In this document: piece after piece, positions 1-7,899 of the stretch
Position numbering within the stretch: the first letter of the stretch is position 1
How the letters are laid out: each line of letters begins with the position of its first letter
Assembly (NCBI GenBank): GCA_017450065.1
Contig: JAFSYI010000059.1
Coordinates: 62,001-126,000, forward strand
DNA from: Lachnospiraceae bacterium
GTDB lineage: Bacteria; Bacillota; Clostridia; Lachnospirales; Lachnospiraceae
DNA: 64,000 nucleotides
Reading direction: 5' to 3'
Notes under the pieces: generated by a model
Database searches by the model: none
Told to the model about the DNA's origin: nothing
Seen by the model: the letters and a program-made list of their open reading frames with translations, nothing else
Program-made: the position numbers and the translations under genes

Positions 1-313
1 TTACGGATATACCTTTGCCCTTGATGATTTCAGTATGGGGCATACTTCGCTGCAGTATCTTCAGCATAATCAGTTCGATCTGGTCAAGCTTGACGGCAAT
101 CTGGTCAAGTCACTGCTTACCAATGAAAGGACGAAGGAAATAATAAGCTCGATCGTATATCTGTCCCATTCATTGGACTTTAAAGTGCTTGCGGAATATG
201 TTGAGACAGAGGAGCAGAAGAACGCACTGGAAGAGGTGGGATGCCTTCTGTATCAGGGATATCTGTACAGTCCGGCCGTGGACAGAGAAAAACTCTTATC
301 AATGGGAGGATGA
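1..313 (+). CDS. EAL-domain cyclic-di-GMP phosphodiesterase, C-terminal part (partial)
   Basis: The gene enters from the left edge in the frame starting at base 2, so only about 103 C-terminal residues are visible. They show the second half of an EAL domain: FALDDFSMG (the DDFG-type metal motif), VKLDGNLV (the KxD segment) and AEYVETEEQ (the late EGVET-type glutamate). EAL domains hydrolyse cyclic-di-GMP to pGpG. In this copy DDFG reads DDFS and EGVET reads EYVET, so activity is uncertain. The usual QGY-(Y/L)-S-P end motif is present as YQGYLYSP. The upstream domains cannot be seen. The gene stops 53 bases before the next start, so the two may be co-transcribed. Confidence 0.85.
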   Translation, partial: YGYTFALDDFSMGHTSLQYLQHNQFDLVKLDGNLVKSLLTNERTKEIISSIVYLSHSLDFKVLAEYVETEEQKNALEEVGCLLYQGYLYSPAVDREKLLSMGG

Positions 314-314
314 G

Positions 315-346
315 GTGGACCGGGGGAAGGTTCTGTGGTTCCTTCC
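315..346. repeat. G-rich GGACCGGGG-type dispersed repeat, copy 1
   Basis: The short gap after the EAL gene carries GTGGACCGGGGGAAGGTTCT. This closely matches the tandem element at 10946-10989 (GGACCGGGGACGGTTCT core). It is followed by an inverted CCTTCC, so GGAAGG/CCTTCC can form a small hairpin. It lies between two genes and does not disturb either. Confidence 0.55.
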
Positions 347-366
347 TTGGAAAAGAAAGGATAGTT

Positions 367-1131
367 ATGGAAAAACAGAGTGATAATGGTAAGATCGTGA
401 TCGTAAGCTTCACTGACAGCTTTCTGGCGAAGAGCCTGATCACGAAGCTGGCAGAATATGATTTACAGGCAGTGTTTGCCCATGCGGATATAAAGGAAAT
501 AGAGAAGTATGCCGGGGGAATGGAGCTTATTGTGCTTTTCTTAAGCGAAGAGCTCGAAACAGTCCCGGAAGCTCTGGTTTATATTAAAGATATAGTACAG
601 GATCGCTCTATCGGCCTGATCCTTATAGGAGAAGAAGCACAGTATGAGCTTATCAAAAGGACTATACCGGAAACGGCTGTGACCGATATGTTCAGAAGAC
701 CGCTGGATATTGAAAAGCTTCTTAAGAGGATACGAGGGTATCTGGATGAGAATACCGGTGAAAAACGCAGGAAGACTGTACTTATAGTGGATGATGATAT
801 CACCTACATGCGGACGGTATATGAGTGGCTTAAGGATACCTATCATGTGGGAATGGCGTCAAACGGTGTTCAGGCGATAAGTTATCTTGCCAAGAACAAG
901 GCAGATCTTATACTTCTTGATTATGAAATGCCGATCGCCAACGGGCCGCAGGTGCTTTCAATGCTTAAGAATGACTCTGAAACCGGTCAGATACCGGTTA
1001 TGTTCCTGACAGGCCATGGGGACAGGGACAGTGTTCTGTCAGTGATAGGATTAAGCCCGGTGGATTATCTGCTGAAAACAATCGATAAAAACAGCCTGCT
1101 TGCTAAGCTTGAGACCTTCTTTTCGAAATAG
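367..1131 (+). CDS. Response regulator with degenerate plus canonical receiver domain
   Basis: This 254-residue protein starts at the ATG preceded by AAAGAAAGGA; an upstream in-frame extension has repeat-derived sequence and is rejected. Residues 9-125 resemble a receiver fold without the acidic pocket (a pseudo-receiver). Residues 136-254 form a standard CheY-type receiver: DDD at 142-144, phosphoacceptor D185 in LLDYEMP, T215 and K237. There is no DNA-binding or enzymatic output domain, so it probably acts through protein contacts, like CheY or a phosphorelay intermediate. Its position just after an EAL gene suggests a role in cyclic-di-GMP signalling, but that is inference. No histidine kinase is adjacent. 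Confidence 0.8.
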   Translation: MEKQSDNGKIVIVSFTDSFLAKSLITKLAEYDLQAVFAHADIKEIEKYAGGMELIVLFLSEELETVPEALVYIKDIVQDRSIGLILIGEEAQYELIKRTIPETAVTDMFRRPLDIEKLLKRIRGYLDENTGEKRRKTVLIVDDDITYMRTVYEWLKDTYHVGMASNGVQAISYLAKNKADLILLDYEMPIANGPQVLSMLKNDSETGQIPVMFLTGHGDRDSVLSVIGLSPVDYLLKTIDKNSLLAKLETFFSK

Positions 1132-1166
1132 AAGGCAGAGGACCGGCTGTATCACCTCTGTCGTGC

Positions 1167-1195
1167 TTGAAATATGATCCTTTTTTTAGTACAAT
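1167..1195 (+). promoter_or_regulatory. Sigma-A-type promoter for the malic enzyme gene
   Basis: TTGAAA and TACAAT hexamers are separated by exactly 17 bases, about 50 bases upstream of the malic enzyme start. Transcription would begin near 1202. Confidence 0.6.
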
Positions 1196-1247
1196 CCTGT
1201 GTGGCCGTTCCAAACGGCTGGAATTCATAATGAAACGGAGAAAAAAC

Positions 1248-2420
1248 ATGGACAAGAAAGAATACGCACTTAAGAAGCATGAGGAATGGAACGGAAAGCT
1301 GGAGGTTAACTGCCGCTGCGAGGTCAACACGATGGAGGATCTGTCGGTTGCATATACGCCGGGTGTTGCGGAGCCCTGTCTTAAGATTAAGGATGATGTT
1401 GACTTAAGCTACACTTATACAAGACGGGGAAACATGGTGGCGGTAATAACTGATGGTACCGCGGTGCTGGGACTGGGTGATATCGGTCCGGAAGCAGGCA
1501 TGCCCGTTATGGAAGGGAAATGTGTCCTGTTTAAGCGCTTCGGAGGCGTGGATGCCTTTCCTCTGTGTGTGCGTTCCAAGGATGTGGATGAGATAGTTAA
1601 TACAGTTGCACTTCTGGCCGGATCCTTCGGAGGTGTGAATCTTGAGGATATCTCGGCTCCCAGATGCTTTGAGATAGAGAAGAAGCTTAAGGAGAGATGC
1701 GATATCCCCATCTTCCATGACGATCAGCACGGAACGGCAGTTGTTGTACTTGCCGGTATGATCAATGCACTTAAGCTTGTTAATAAGAAGATGGAAGATA
1801 TATCCGTTGTTGTTAACGGATCCGGGGCAGCAGGCATAGCTATCACCAGGCTCCTTATGAAGACAGGGCTTAAGAGCGTTATCCTGTGTGATACCAAGGG
1901 TGCTATTTATGAGGGCAGGGATAACCTTAACAGTATTAAGGCAGAAATGGCCAGGATATCCAATCTTGATAAGAAGCAGGGTCAGCTCGCGGATGTGATA
2001 AAGGGAGCGGATGTATTTATCGGCGTATCTGCTCCGGGTGTACTTACGGCTGATATGGTTGCGACCATGGCCAAGGATCCTATCGTCTTTGCAATGGCCA
2101 ACCCCGTACCGGAGATACTTCCGGATGAGGCTAAGAAGGCCGGAGTCACCGTTATGGGCACGGGACGTTCGGATTACCCCAACCAGATAAACAATGTTCT
2201 GGCTTTCCCGGGTATTTTCAGAGGGACGCTGGATGTAAGGGCCAGGGATATAAATGACGAGATGAAGCTTGCGGCAGCTTATGCGATCGCAGGTATTATT
2301 AAGGATGATGAGCTTAATCCGGGCTATATTATTCCAGACAGCTTCAATGAGAATGTAAGGGATGCCGTTGCAGGTGCTGTTGCAGAGGCTGCAAGAAAGA
2401 CGGGAGTGGCAAGGATATAA
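1248..2420 (+). CDS. Malic enzyme (malate dehydrogenase, oxaloacetate-decarboxylating)
   Basis: The 390-residue product has the short bacterial malic enzyme form. It catalyses oxidative decarboxylation of malate to pyruvate with NAD(P)H formation in the cytoplasm. Visible landmarks are SVAYTPGVAEPC near residue 30, ITDGTAVLGLGDIGP, the acidic metal segment FHDDQHGTA, and a Rossmann NGSGAAGIA motif for the cofactor. Length and order match the clostridial family closely. The ATG at 1248 is preferred because ACGGAG lies 7 bases upstream; two in-frame starts further up lack a good site. A consensus promoter lies just upstream, so it is probably transcribed alone. Cofactor preference cannot be read confidently. 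Confidence 0.95.
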   Translation: MDKKEYALKKHEEWNGKLEVNCRCEVNTMEDLSVAYTPGVAEPCLKIKDDVDLSYTYTRRGNMVAVITDGTAVLGLGDIGPEAGMPVMEGKCVLFKRFGGVDAFPLCVRSKDVDEIVNTVALLAGSFGGVNLEDISAPRCFEIEKKLKERCDIPIFHDDQHGTAVVVLAGMINALKLVNKKMEDISVVVNGSGAAGIAITRLLMKTGLKSVILCDTKGAIYEGRDNLNSIKAEMARISNLDKKQGQLADVIKGADVFIGVSAPGVLTADMVATMAKDPIVFAMANPVPEILPDEAKKAGVTVMGTGRSDYPNQINNVLAFPGIFRGTLDVRARDINDEMKLAAAYAIAGIIKDDELNPGYIIPDSFNENVRDAVAGAVAEAARKTGVARI

Positions 2421-2428
2421 GGATTATA

Positions 2429-2530
2429 GGTACTGTCAGAATAATAGGCAGCAATCGTAGTGGGTACTGTCAGAATAATAGGCAGCAATCGTAATGGGTA
2501 CTGTCAGAATAATACGCATCACTCCGTACT
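2429..2530. repeat. 34-bp tandem repeat, about 2.6-3 copies
   Basis: Units start at 2429, 2463 and 2497, giving an exact 34-base period. Each begins GGTACTGTCAGAATAATA. The first two units are nearly identical through GGCAGCAATCGTA; the third diverges after AGAATAATA. The repeat starts 8 bases after the malic enzyme stop codon. Confidence 0.85.
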
Positions 2531-2679
2531 TCGTACTCTCGTGATGCTGCAGGCATTCGCAATCCGCACTGCCGTGCTACTTGCTTATGCCTGTTTATCC
2601 GACAAATAATCCTGCACCGAATCGTGCGAGCACGATCGGGTGCAGGATTGCTTGTCGGAATTATTCTGAACACAGTATT
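2431..2679. mobile_element. MITE-like intergenic element with inverted ends
   Basis: The left end TACTGTCAGAATAAT is mirrored on the right by ATTATTCTGAACACAGTA, the same sequence inverted with a small insertion. About 250 bases between contain the tandem repeat and a large hairpin but no convincing coding frame. Size, inverted ends and lack of genes fit a miniature non-autonomous element. No target duplication or transposase was identified, so this is structural inference. Confidence 0.45.
2599..2658. repeat. Long interrupted hairpin
   Basis: Three nested pairings are visible: CCGACAA with TTGTCGG, AATCCTGCACC with GGTGCAGGATT, and ATCGTGC with GCACGAT around a two-base GA loop. No T-run follows, so it is not a simple intrinsic terminator. 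It lies inside the element with inverted ends. Confidence 0.75.
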
Positions 2680-2708
2680 GTAGCCCGAAGGGGGAACCAA
2701 CGGGCTAC
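2680..2708. repeat. GTAGCCCG/CGGGCTAC hairpin
   Basis: A perfect 8-base inverted repeat with a 13-base loop directly follows the MITE-like element. It has no T-tract and its role is unknown. Confidence 0.6.
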
Positions 2709-3074
2709 GATGAGGGGAGTATAAATAATTAATAAGGGGTCGTAATCGAGAATCCTTTGAAGGGTTGATTCCCGTTTACAAGTAAGATTATAGTACATAT
2801 TGACCAAATTGACAAGCCTTTTTTTAAAATAGTAGTAAAAATTTTTAAAAACACAAAATATTGTGGAATTTGGCTTAAATACGGTTGACATAACGATTAT
2901 GCAGGGTGATCTGAGGGTCATGACGGGGCTTGTAAAAATTTTTTTATTGACTGAAAAAGATGAAATCGGACAGATTCTGTGTTAAGATAATCGCAACAAA
3001 ATATGTGTCGGAAACAAAAAAACCCGTGAATTAGCGGAATATCACATGCGTTATTAAAAGTGACAACAGGAATT
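2709..3074. other. Intergenic AT-rich stretch without a recognised gene
   Basis: No coding frame with a credible ribosome site was seen on either strand. The stretch is AT-rich with several T and A runs and two TTGAC-like hexamers (near 2883 and 2946). No partner -10 at proper spacing was convincing. It must contain the promoter of the following methyltransferase gene, which could not be fixed. Confidence 0.5.
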
Positions 3075-4283
3075 ATGAGAAAAATGGAACTGATCGCGCC
3101 ATGTCATTTTGGCATGGAGGCGGTATTAAAAAGAGAGATATATGATCTCGGTTATGAGATCACGGAGGTTACGGACGGAAGAGTAACGTTTGAAGGTGAT
3201 GAGGAGGCCGTTGCCAGAGCCAATGTTTTCTTAAGGACTGCCGAGAGGATACTTATTAAGGTGGCTTCATTCAGGGCAGAGACCTTTGATGAACTGTTTG
3301 AAGGAACCAGGGCTGTGCCATGGGAAGATTACATCCCTTCTGACGGCAGGTTCTGGGTGGCCAAGGCAGCCGGCATAAAGAGTAAGCTGTTTTCGCCTTC
3401 GGATATGCAGTCCATAATAAAGAAAGCAATGGTAGAGCGGCTTAAGCAGACCTACAGCATTAGCTGGTTTGAAGAGAGCGGGGCGTCATATCCCCTCCGT
3501 GTTTCCATAATGAAGGATATAGTGACCCTTGGGCTGGATACCACGGGAGAATCTCTTCACAAGAGAGGTTACAGGAAGCTTGTGAGCAAGGCGCCTGTTG
3601 CCGAGAACCTGGCAGCGGCGATGATCATGCTCACTCCGTGGAACGGCGACAGGATACTGGTGGATCCGTTCTGCGGTTGTGGGACCATACCGATAGAGGC
3701 GGCTATGATAGCCTGCAATATCGCTCCCGGAATGAACAGGCGGTTTACCGCGCAGGAGTGGGACAATATCATATCAGGGAATATTTGGGATGATGTACTG
3801 GAAGAAGCCCGCGATATCGTGGATATGAACGTGGAGACGGATATCCAGGGTTATGATATTGACGGAGACATCATAAAGGCGGCCAGGGACAATGCAAGGC
3901 TTGCGGGTGTTCTTGACAAGATCCATTTCCAACAGCGCCCGGTAGCTGAGCTTCGTCATCCGAAGAAATACGGCTTCCTTATAACGAATCCGCCGTACGG
4001 GGAGAGGATAGGTGATAAGGAAGAGATGGAGGCTCTGTATAAACAGCTTGCGGATGCATATAAAGGGCTTGATTCCTGGTCAGCATATATCATAAGTGCA
4101 TATGACGGGGTAGAGAAGCTCATTGGTCGTAAGGCAGATAAGAACCGCAAGATATATAACGGAATGATGAAGACATATTATTATCAGTTCATGGGACCCA
4201 AACCGCCGAAGAAGAATACGGACCGGGAAGAGCCCAAAACAATCAAAGACAACCAAAGTGACAAATATAATCTCAAAAGGTAG
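3075..4283 (+). CDS. THUMP-domain class I SAM-dependent RNA guanine-N2 methyltransferase (RlmL/YpsC family)
   Basis: A roughly 402-residue protein with an N-terminal ferredoxin-like/THUMP region (first 160 residues, with RTAERILIKVASF) and a C-terminal Rossmann methyltransferase. SAM motif I reads DPFCGCGTIPIEAA and the catalytic motif IV reads NPPYGER. The family modifies 23S rRNA guanines (the RlmL/YcbY group) and is often mislabelled as a DNA adenine methylase because of NPPY. The start at 3075 is chosen for the ACAGG site 5-8 bases upstream; a GTG at 3060 and an ATG at 3084 are alternatives. The next gene starts 16 bases after the stop, so they are probably co-transcribed. Confidence 0.88.
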   Translation: MRKMELIAPCHFGMEAVLKREIYDLGYEITEVTDGRVTFEGDEEAVARANVFLRTAERILIKVASFRAETFDELFEGTRAVPWEDYIPSDGRFWVAKAAGIKSKLFSPSDMQSIIKKAMVERLKQTYSISWFEESGASYPLRVSIMKDIVTLGLDTTGESLHKRGYRKLVSKAPVAENLAAAMIMLTPWNGDRILVDPFCGCGTIPIEAAMIACNIAPGMNRRFTAQEWDNIISGNIWDDVLEEARDIVDMNVETDIQGYDIDGDIIKAARDNARLAGVLDKIHFQQRPVAELRHPKKYGFLITNPPYGERIGDKEEMEALYKQLADAYKGLDSWSAYIISAYDGVEKLIGRKADKNRKIYNGMMKTYYYQFMGPKPPKKNTDREEPKTIKDNQSDKYNLKR

Positions 4284-4299
4284 TTGGAAAGAAGACAGA

Positions 4300-4950
4300 A
4301 TGGAAAAAACACAGATAGTATTTGCTACATCCAATGAAAACAAGTTAAGAGAGATAAGGATGATCCTTAAGGATTTTAATGCAGAAGTTATTTCCCTGAA
4401 GGAGGCCGGGATCAATACGGAGATAATTGAGGACGGCAGGACCTTTGAGGAGAATGCAGTGATCAAGGCAACCACGATAATGAAGGAGACGGGTAAGCTT
4501 ACACTGGCAGATGATTCCGGTCTGGAGGTTGATTTCCTTAATAAAGAGCCCGGGGTATATTCGGCAAGGTACTGCGGTGTGAACACCTCGTACAGGATAA
4601 AGAACAGGAATATAATCGAAAGGCTTACCGATGTTCCCGATGAGGAGCGTACCGCAAGATTTGTATGTGTTATAGCTCTGGCCATACCGGAGTCTGTGGA
4701 TATCAGTGGCGCAGAGGTTGACATAAGATCCGGAGCGCGTGTGCTGAAGGTACGTGCGGCAATGGAAGGACGCATCGGTTATGAGGAGAAGGGAGAGAAC
4801 GGGTTTGGATATGATCCGATCTTCTATCTTCCCGAATACGGCTGCTACAGTGCCGAACTGGCACCGGAGAAGAAAAATGAGATAAGCCATCGGGGTAAGG
4901 CACTGCGTGCCATGCGTGATATTATGGAGCAATACGGCCTGATCGGTTAA
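4300..4950 (+). CDS. rdgB: XTP/dITP diphosphatase (non-canonical purine NTP pyrophosphatase)
   Basis: This 216-residue HAM1/RdgB family enzyme removes XTP, ITP and dITP from the nucleotide pool by pyrophosphate release. Family hallmarks are visible: FATSNENKLREI at the N-terminus, the ADDSGLEVD acidic motif, GFGYDPIFYLPEYG and the late SHRGKALRAM. It is slightly longer than the usual 195-205 residues because of extra sequence around residues 130-155. Translation should start at 4300, after GGAAAGAAGA, rather than at an earlier codon inside the methyltransferase gene. It is followed 42 bases later by a phosphodiesterase gene, a common Clostridia pairing. Confidence 0.93.
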   Translation: MEKTQIVFATSNENKLREIRMILKDFNAEVISLKEAGINTEIIEDGRTFEENAVIKATTIMKETGKLTLADDSGLEVDFLNKEPGVYSARYCGVNTSYRIKNRNIIERLTDVPDEERTARFVCVIALAIPESVDISGAEVDIRSGARVLKVRAAMEGRIGYEEKGENGFGYDPIFYLPEYGCYSAELAPEKKNEISHRGKALRAMRDIMEQYGLIG

Positions 4951-4992
4951 ACATATTTTTCGGTTAAACAGATTCTATTTAGCGGAGGATCA

Positions 4993-5472
4993 ATGAAGAT
5001 TCTTATAGTCAGTGACACACATGGTTATGAAGGAAATATGTGGAATGCCATACGGCGCGAGGAGCCGATAGACATGTTCATACACTGTGGCGACATAGAG
5101 CATATGCCGACGGAGATAAAGAACTATCTGAGCTGTCCCGTTCATATAGTAAGGGGCAATAACGATTTTATGCTTAAGCTTCCGGAAACAGACCGTTTCA
5201 GAATAGCGGGATACGAAGTGCTGCTGACCCACGGTCACCGCTACAACATATACAGAAACCAGGATGCCATGTTTTATCTTGGGAAGGAAAATAATGCGGA
5301 TATAGTTATGTTCGGTCATATCCATGTTCCTGTTGTGGAGAAATCGGACGGTGTTACCATAGTGAATCCCGGATCGATATCCCTGCCGAGAAATGCTGAC
5401 GGAAGACCAACATATATAGTAATGAATGCGGAAGAGGGTAAAGAACCGGAATTCATTGTAAAAAGAATGTAG
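4993..5472 (+). CDS. YfcE/MJ0936-family metallophosphoesterase
   Basis: A 159-residue calcineurin-like phosphodiesterase. The metal ligands are in the expected order: SDTHG at residues 7-11, CGDIEH, GNND, HGH and the terminal GHIHVP. The family cleaves phosphodiesters in vitro; the natural substrate is unsettled. GGAGGA ends a few bases before the ATG, giving a clear start. It follows rdgB closely, consistent with one operon. Confidence 0.92.
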   Translation: MKILIVSDTHGYEGNMWNAIRREEPIDMFIHCGDIEHMPTEIKNYLSCPVHIVRGNNDFMLKLPETDRFRIAGYEVLLTHGHRYNIYRNQDAMFYLGKENNADIVMFGHIHVPVVEKSDGVTIVNPGSISLPRNADGRPTYIVMNAEEGKEPEFIVKRM

Positions 5473-5589
5473 CAGTATCCCTGTTGGTAAGTAAGTATAT
5501 AACATATAACAGCGTACGTATAGAAGACCGTATATTCACGCTCATGATGCATCCGGTTATGGTCGGATGTCTTTTGGAGGTAATAACAT

Positions 5590-5865
5590 TCTATGTGGAT
5601 GGCCGGCCGGGAAGGATCAATTACCGGATCAATCTGAATAAGGAAGAGATCATCTGTTTCCTATTACGGCATCATGATAGACATGGATCATTTCAAGTCT
5701 ATCAATGATAATTACGGACATTCCGCAGGAGATGCAAGATGCAAAGAAGATCGGAGACAGATACCGGTAAAAGCAGAGCAGAGGTATGAAAACAGAGTAA
5801 AGATGATAAATACAGTATTCGGATTTATTGAACGGTACAGTGAAAATGCGTATAATGTTATATAG
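5590..5865 (+). pseudogene. Frameshifted GGDEF-domain (diguanylate cyclase) remnant
   Basis: Two frames together recall the start of a GGDEF domain. DGRPGRINYR in one frame (from 5598) resembles the DxLTGLxxR start. IDMDHFKSINDNYGHSAGD in the next frame (from 5674) is the classical substrate-binding helix region. After GHSAGDA the sequence stops resembling the family and the GGDEF signature itself is absent. No ribosome site precedes either part. It is therefore a truncated, frameshifted remnant. It sits directly upstream of an HD-GYP gene, so a synthase/hydrolase pair may once have existed here. Confidence 0.75.
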
Positions 5866-5910
5866 GTATGTGAAAGAACAGGCTGTAATTTGACATAAAC
5901 AGAGACGATA

Positions 5911-7824
5911 ATGAACAAAAAGGTAAGAAGACAGTTTTTATTTACAATAATAGTTATATTTCTTCTGCAGGCTCTTATGCTGACGATAATACTGAGTTCA
6001 CTGTACAGTAATTCGGTACGGGATATCAAGGATCTGGGTATAAGCAATCTGCAGAGTCAGGCTTCCATGGTTGAGAACTACCTTGATAAGGGTGGAGACA
6101 TTCTCTGGTTTGCTGCGGGAATGGCTGACCAGCTGATAGAGAACCATGAGGATAACGAAGCGATACTTGGATACCTGACGGTTGCAACAACGAAGATGCA
6201 GCAGCAGTTTGATGATAATTTTACAGGAATATACGGTTATATCAATGGTGAGTATCTGGACGGATCGGGATGGGTGCCGCCAGAGGGATATGATCCGAAA
6301 GAGAGAGACTGGTATAAAGAAGCCATAGCGGCAAACGGGGAAATGAACCTCTCCGCTCCGTATGTTGATGCCCAGACAGGTGAGATTGTAGTCTCATATA
6401 CGCAGATGCTCTCGGACGGAAAGAGCGTGATCGCGCTTGATATAGTCCTCAATGAAGTGCAGAATATCACGGAACATATGACGCTGGGTGATAAGGGCTA
6501 CGGTTTTATCGTTGATGATGAGGGACTTCTTATTTCCCATTATGATATATCACATGTCGGAAAGAATTACTCAGGCAATACCGAATGGAAGAAGCTGCTG
6601 GCCAATATATACAGCGGAGAGAGCAATGAATTTGAGACGGTCCTTTCCGGAGAAAAATGTACTGTATTTACCGAACCGATATCGACCGCAGGCTGGCATG
6701 TTGTAATAATCACAAACAATGCAAAGCTGTACAGTGAACTGAGAAGCAGGATAGTTACCGGAATCGTTCTGTCGATCATTATTTATGTGATAATTGTGAT
6801 CTTCAGTCTGATATCGGTTAAGATGATAACCAAGGCTGAGAGTGCGAGACAGGAAAGTCTTGAACGCGTGAAAAGGATGAACATGAGTATCATCCGGTCG
6901 CTCGTATCCACCATAGACGCAAAGGACCGGTATACCAGCGGGCATTCCCAGAGGGTAGCGGATTATGCGGTCAGGCTTGCCCAAAAGATTGGGAAATCAG
7001 AAGAAGAGCAGAAGATCATTTATGATGCCGGACTGCTGCATGATGTAGGAAAGGTTCGTGTCCCGGAGGATGTTATCAACAAGCCGGGTAAGCTGACAGA
7101 TGAGGAATTCGACCAGATAAAGGTGCATCCGGTAAGCGGATACCATATCCTGGGTGATATAAACGAGGACGAGAGGATAGGATACGGAGCCAAGTATCAT
7201 CATGAGAGATATGATGGCAAAGGCTATCCCAACGGCCTTAAGGGTGAGGATATACCGGAGGTTGCAAGGATAATAGCTGTGGCGGATTCATACGATGCAA
7301 TGGCCAGTGACAGGAGCTATAGAAAAGCACTTCCGCAGGAAGTGGTAAGGGCAGAGATAGAGAAGGGCAAGGGAACACAGTTCGATCCCGAGATAGCCGG
7401 ACATATGCTTGAGATCATAGACAGTGATCCCGATTATGAGCTCAGACAGAAAGAAGAGCGGACACATAATATCCTTATCATAGATGATGATGACGATACA
7501 GTGGAGCATGTTAAGGATATCCTTAAGGATATGGAGCATATTAGGGTATTTAGTTCGCATACGGAGAAGGAAGCCTTCGATATGCTTAACGGAAAAGATT
7601 TTGCCCTGATCATCCTTGATTTCAAGCTTAAGGAGATTGACGGGTTCAGCCTGTATGAGCATATACGGGAGAAATATAAAATGCCGGTTATACTTATGAC
7701 GGCAGACAGAAGTTTTGAAACGGTAAGACTTATTAACGAGCTTAAGATAGATGATTATCTGACAAAACCGCTGAATGCGGCAATAACAAGGGAAGCAGTT
7801 CACGGTATACTTCACAGGAACTGA
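5911..7824 (+). CDS. dCache - HD-GYP - receiver protein, predicted cyclic-di-GMP phosphodiesterase
   Basis: A 637-residue membrane sensor. Residues 8-30 form a first membrane helix. An extracytoplasmic dCache-type sensor follows (about 35-275, with GWVPPEGYDPKERDWYKEA), then a second helix near 280-300. The HD-GYP domain (about 325-500) shows HSQRVADYA, LLHDVGK, HP, YHHERYDGKGYP and ADSYDAM, so the metal residues and the GYP loop look intact. HD-GYP domains hydrolyse cyclic-di-GMP. The C-terminus (about 515-637) is a receiver with DDDDD, LDFKLKE and TKP motifs. A receiver after the HD-GYP domain is less common than one before it. The ribosome site is weak. It may be transcribed with the remnant upstream. 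Confidence 0.88.
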   Translation: MNKKVRRQFLFTIIVIFLLQALMLTIILSSLYSNSVRDIKDLGISNLQSQASMVENYLDKGGDILWFAAGMADQLIENHEDNEAILGYLTVATTKMQQQFDDNFTGIYGYINGEYLDGSGWVPPEGYDPKERDWYKEAIAANGEMNLSAPYVDAQTGEIVVSYTQMLSDGKSVIALDIVLNEVQNITEHMTLGDKGYGFIVDDEGLLISHYDISHVGKNYSGNTEWKKLLANIYSGESNEFETVLSGEKCTVFTEPISTAGWHVVIITNNAKLYSELRSRIVTGIVLSIIIYVIIVIFSLISVKMITKAESARQESLERVKRMNMSIIRSLVSTIDAKDRYTSGHSQRVADYAVRLAQKIGKSEEEQKIIYDAGLLHDVGKVRVPEDVINKPGKLTDEEFDQIKVHPVSGYHILGDINEDERIGYGAKYHHERYDGKGYPNGLKGEDIPEVARIIAVADSYDAMASDRSYRKALPQEVVRAEIEKGKGTQFDPEIAGHMLEIIDSDPDYELRQKEERTHNILIIDDDDDTVEHVKDILKDMEHIRVFSSHTEKEAFDMLNGKDFALIILDFKLKEIDGFSLYEHIREKYKMPVILMTADRSFETVRLINELKIDDYLTKPLNAAITREAVHGILHRN

Positions 7825-7899
7825 CAGACAGCAGGATAAGCCGTGTGCAGCGCTTTATGAGACTCTGTTGGGTCCGGGCGGCAGCCCGGGATTTACGCC

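Noticed and set aside
2429..2530. Short regularly spaced repeats as a CRISPR array
   Set aside because: The 34-base units are head-to-tail without unique spacers and no cas genes are present.
3956..4032. DNA adenine methyltransferase of a restriction system, from the NPPY motif
   Set aside because: The THUMP domain and overall order match the rRNA methyltransferase family, and no restriction gene is near.
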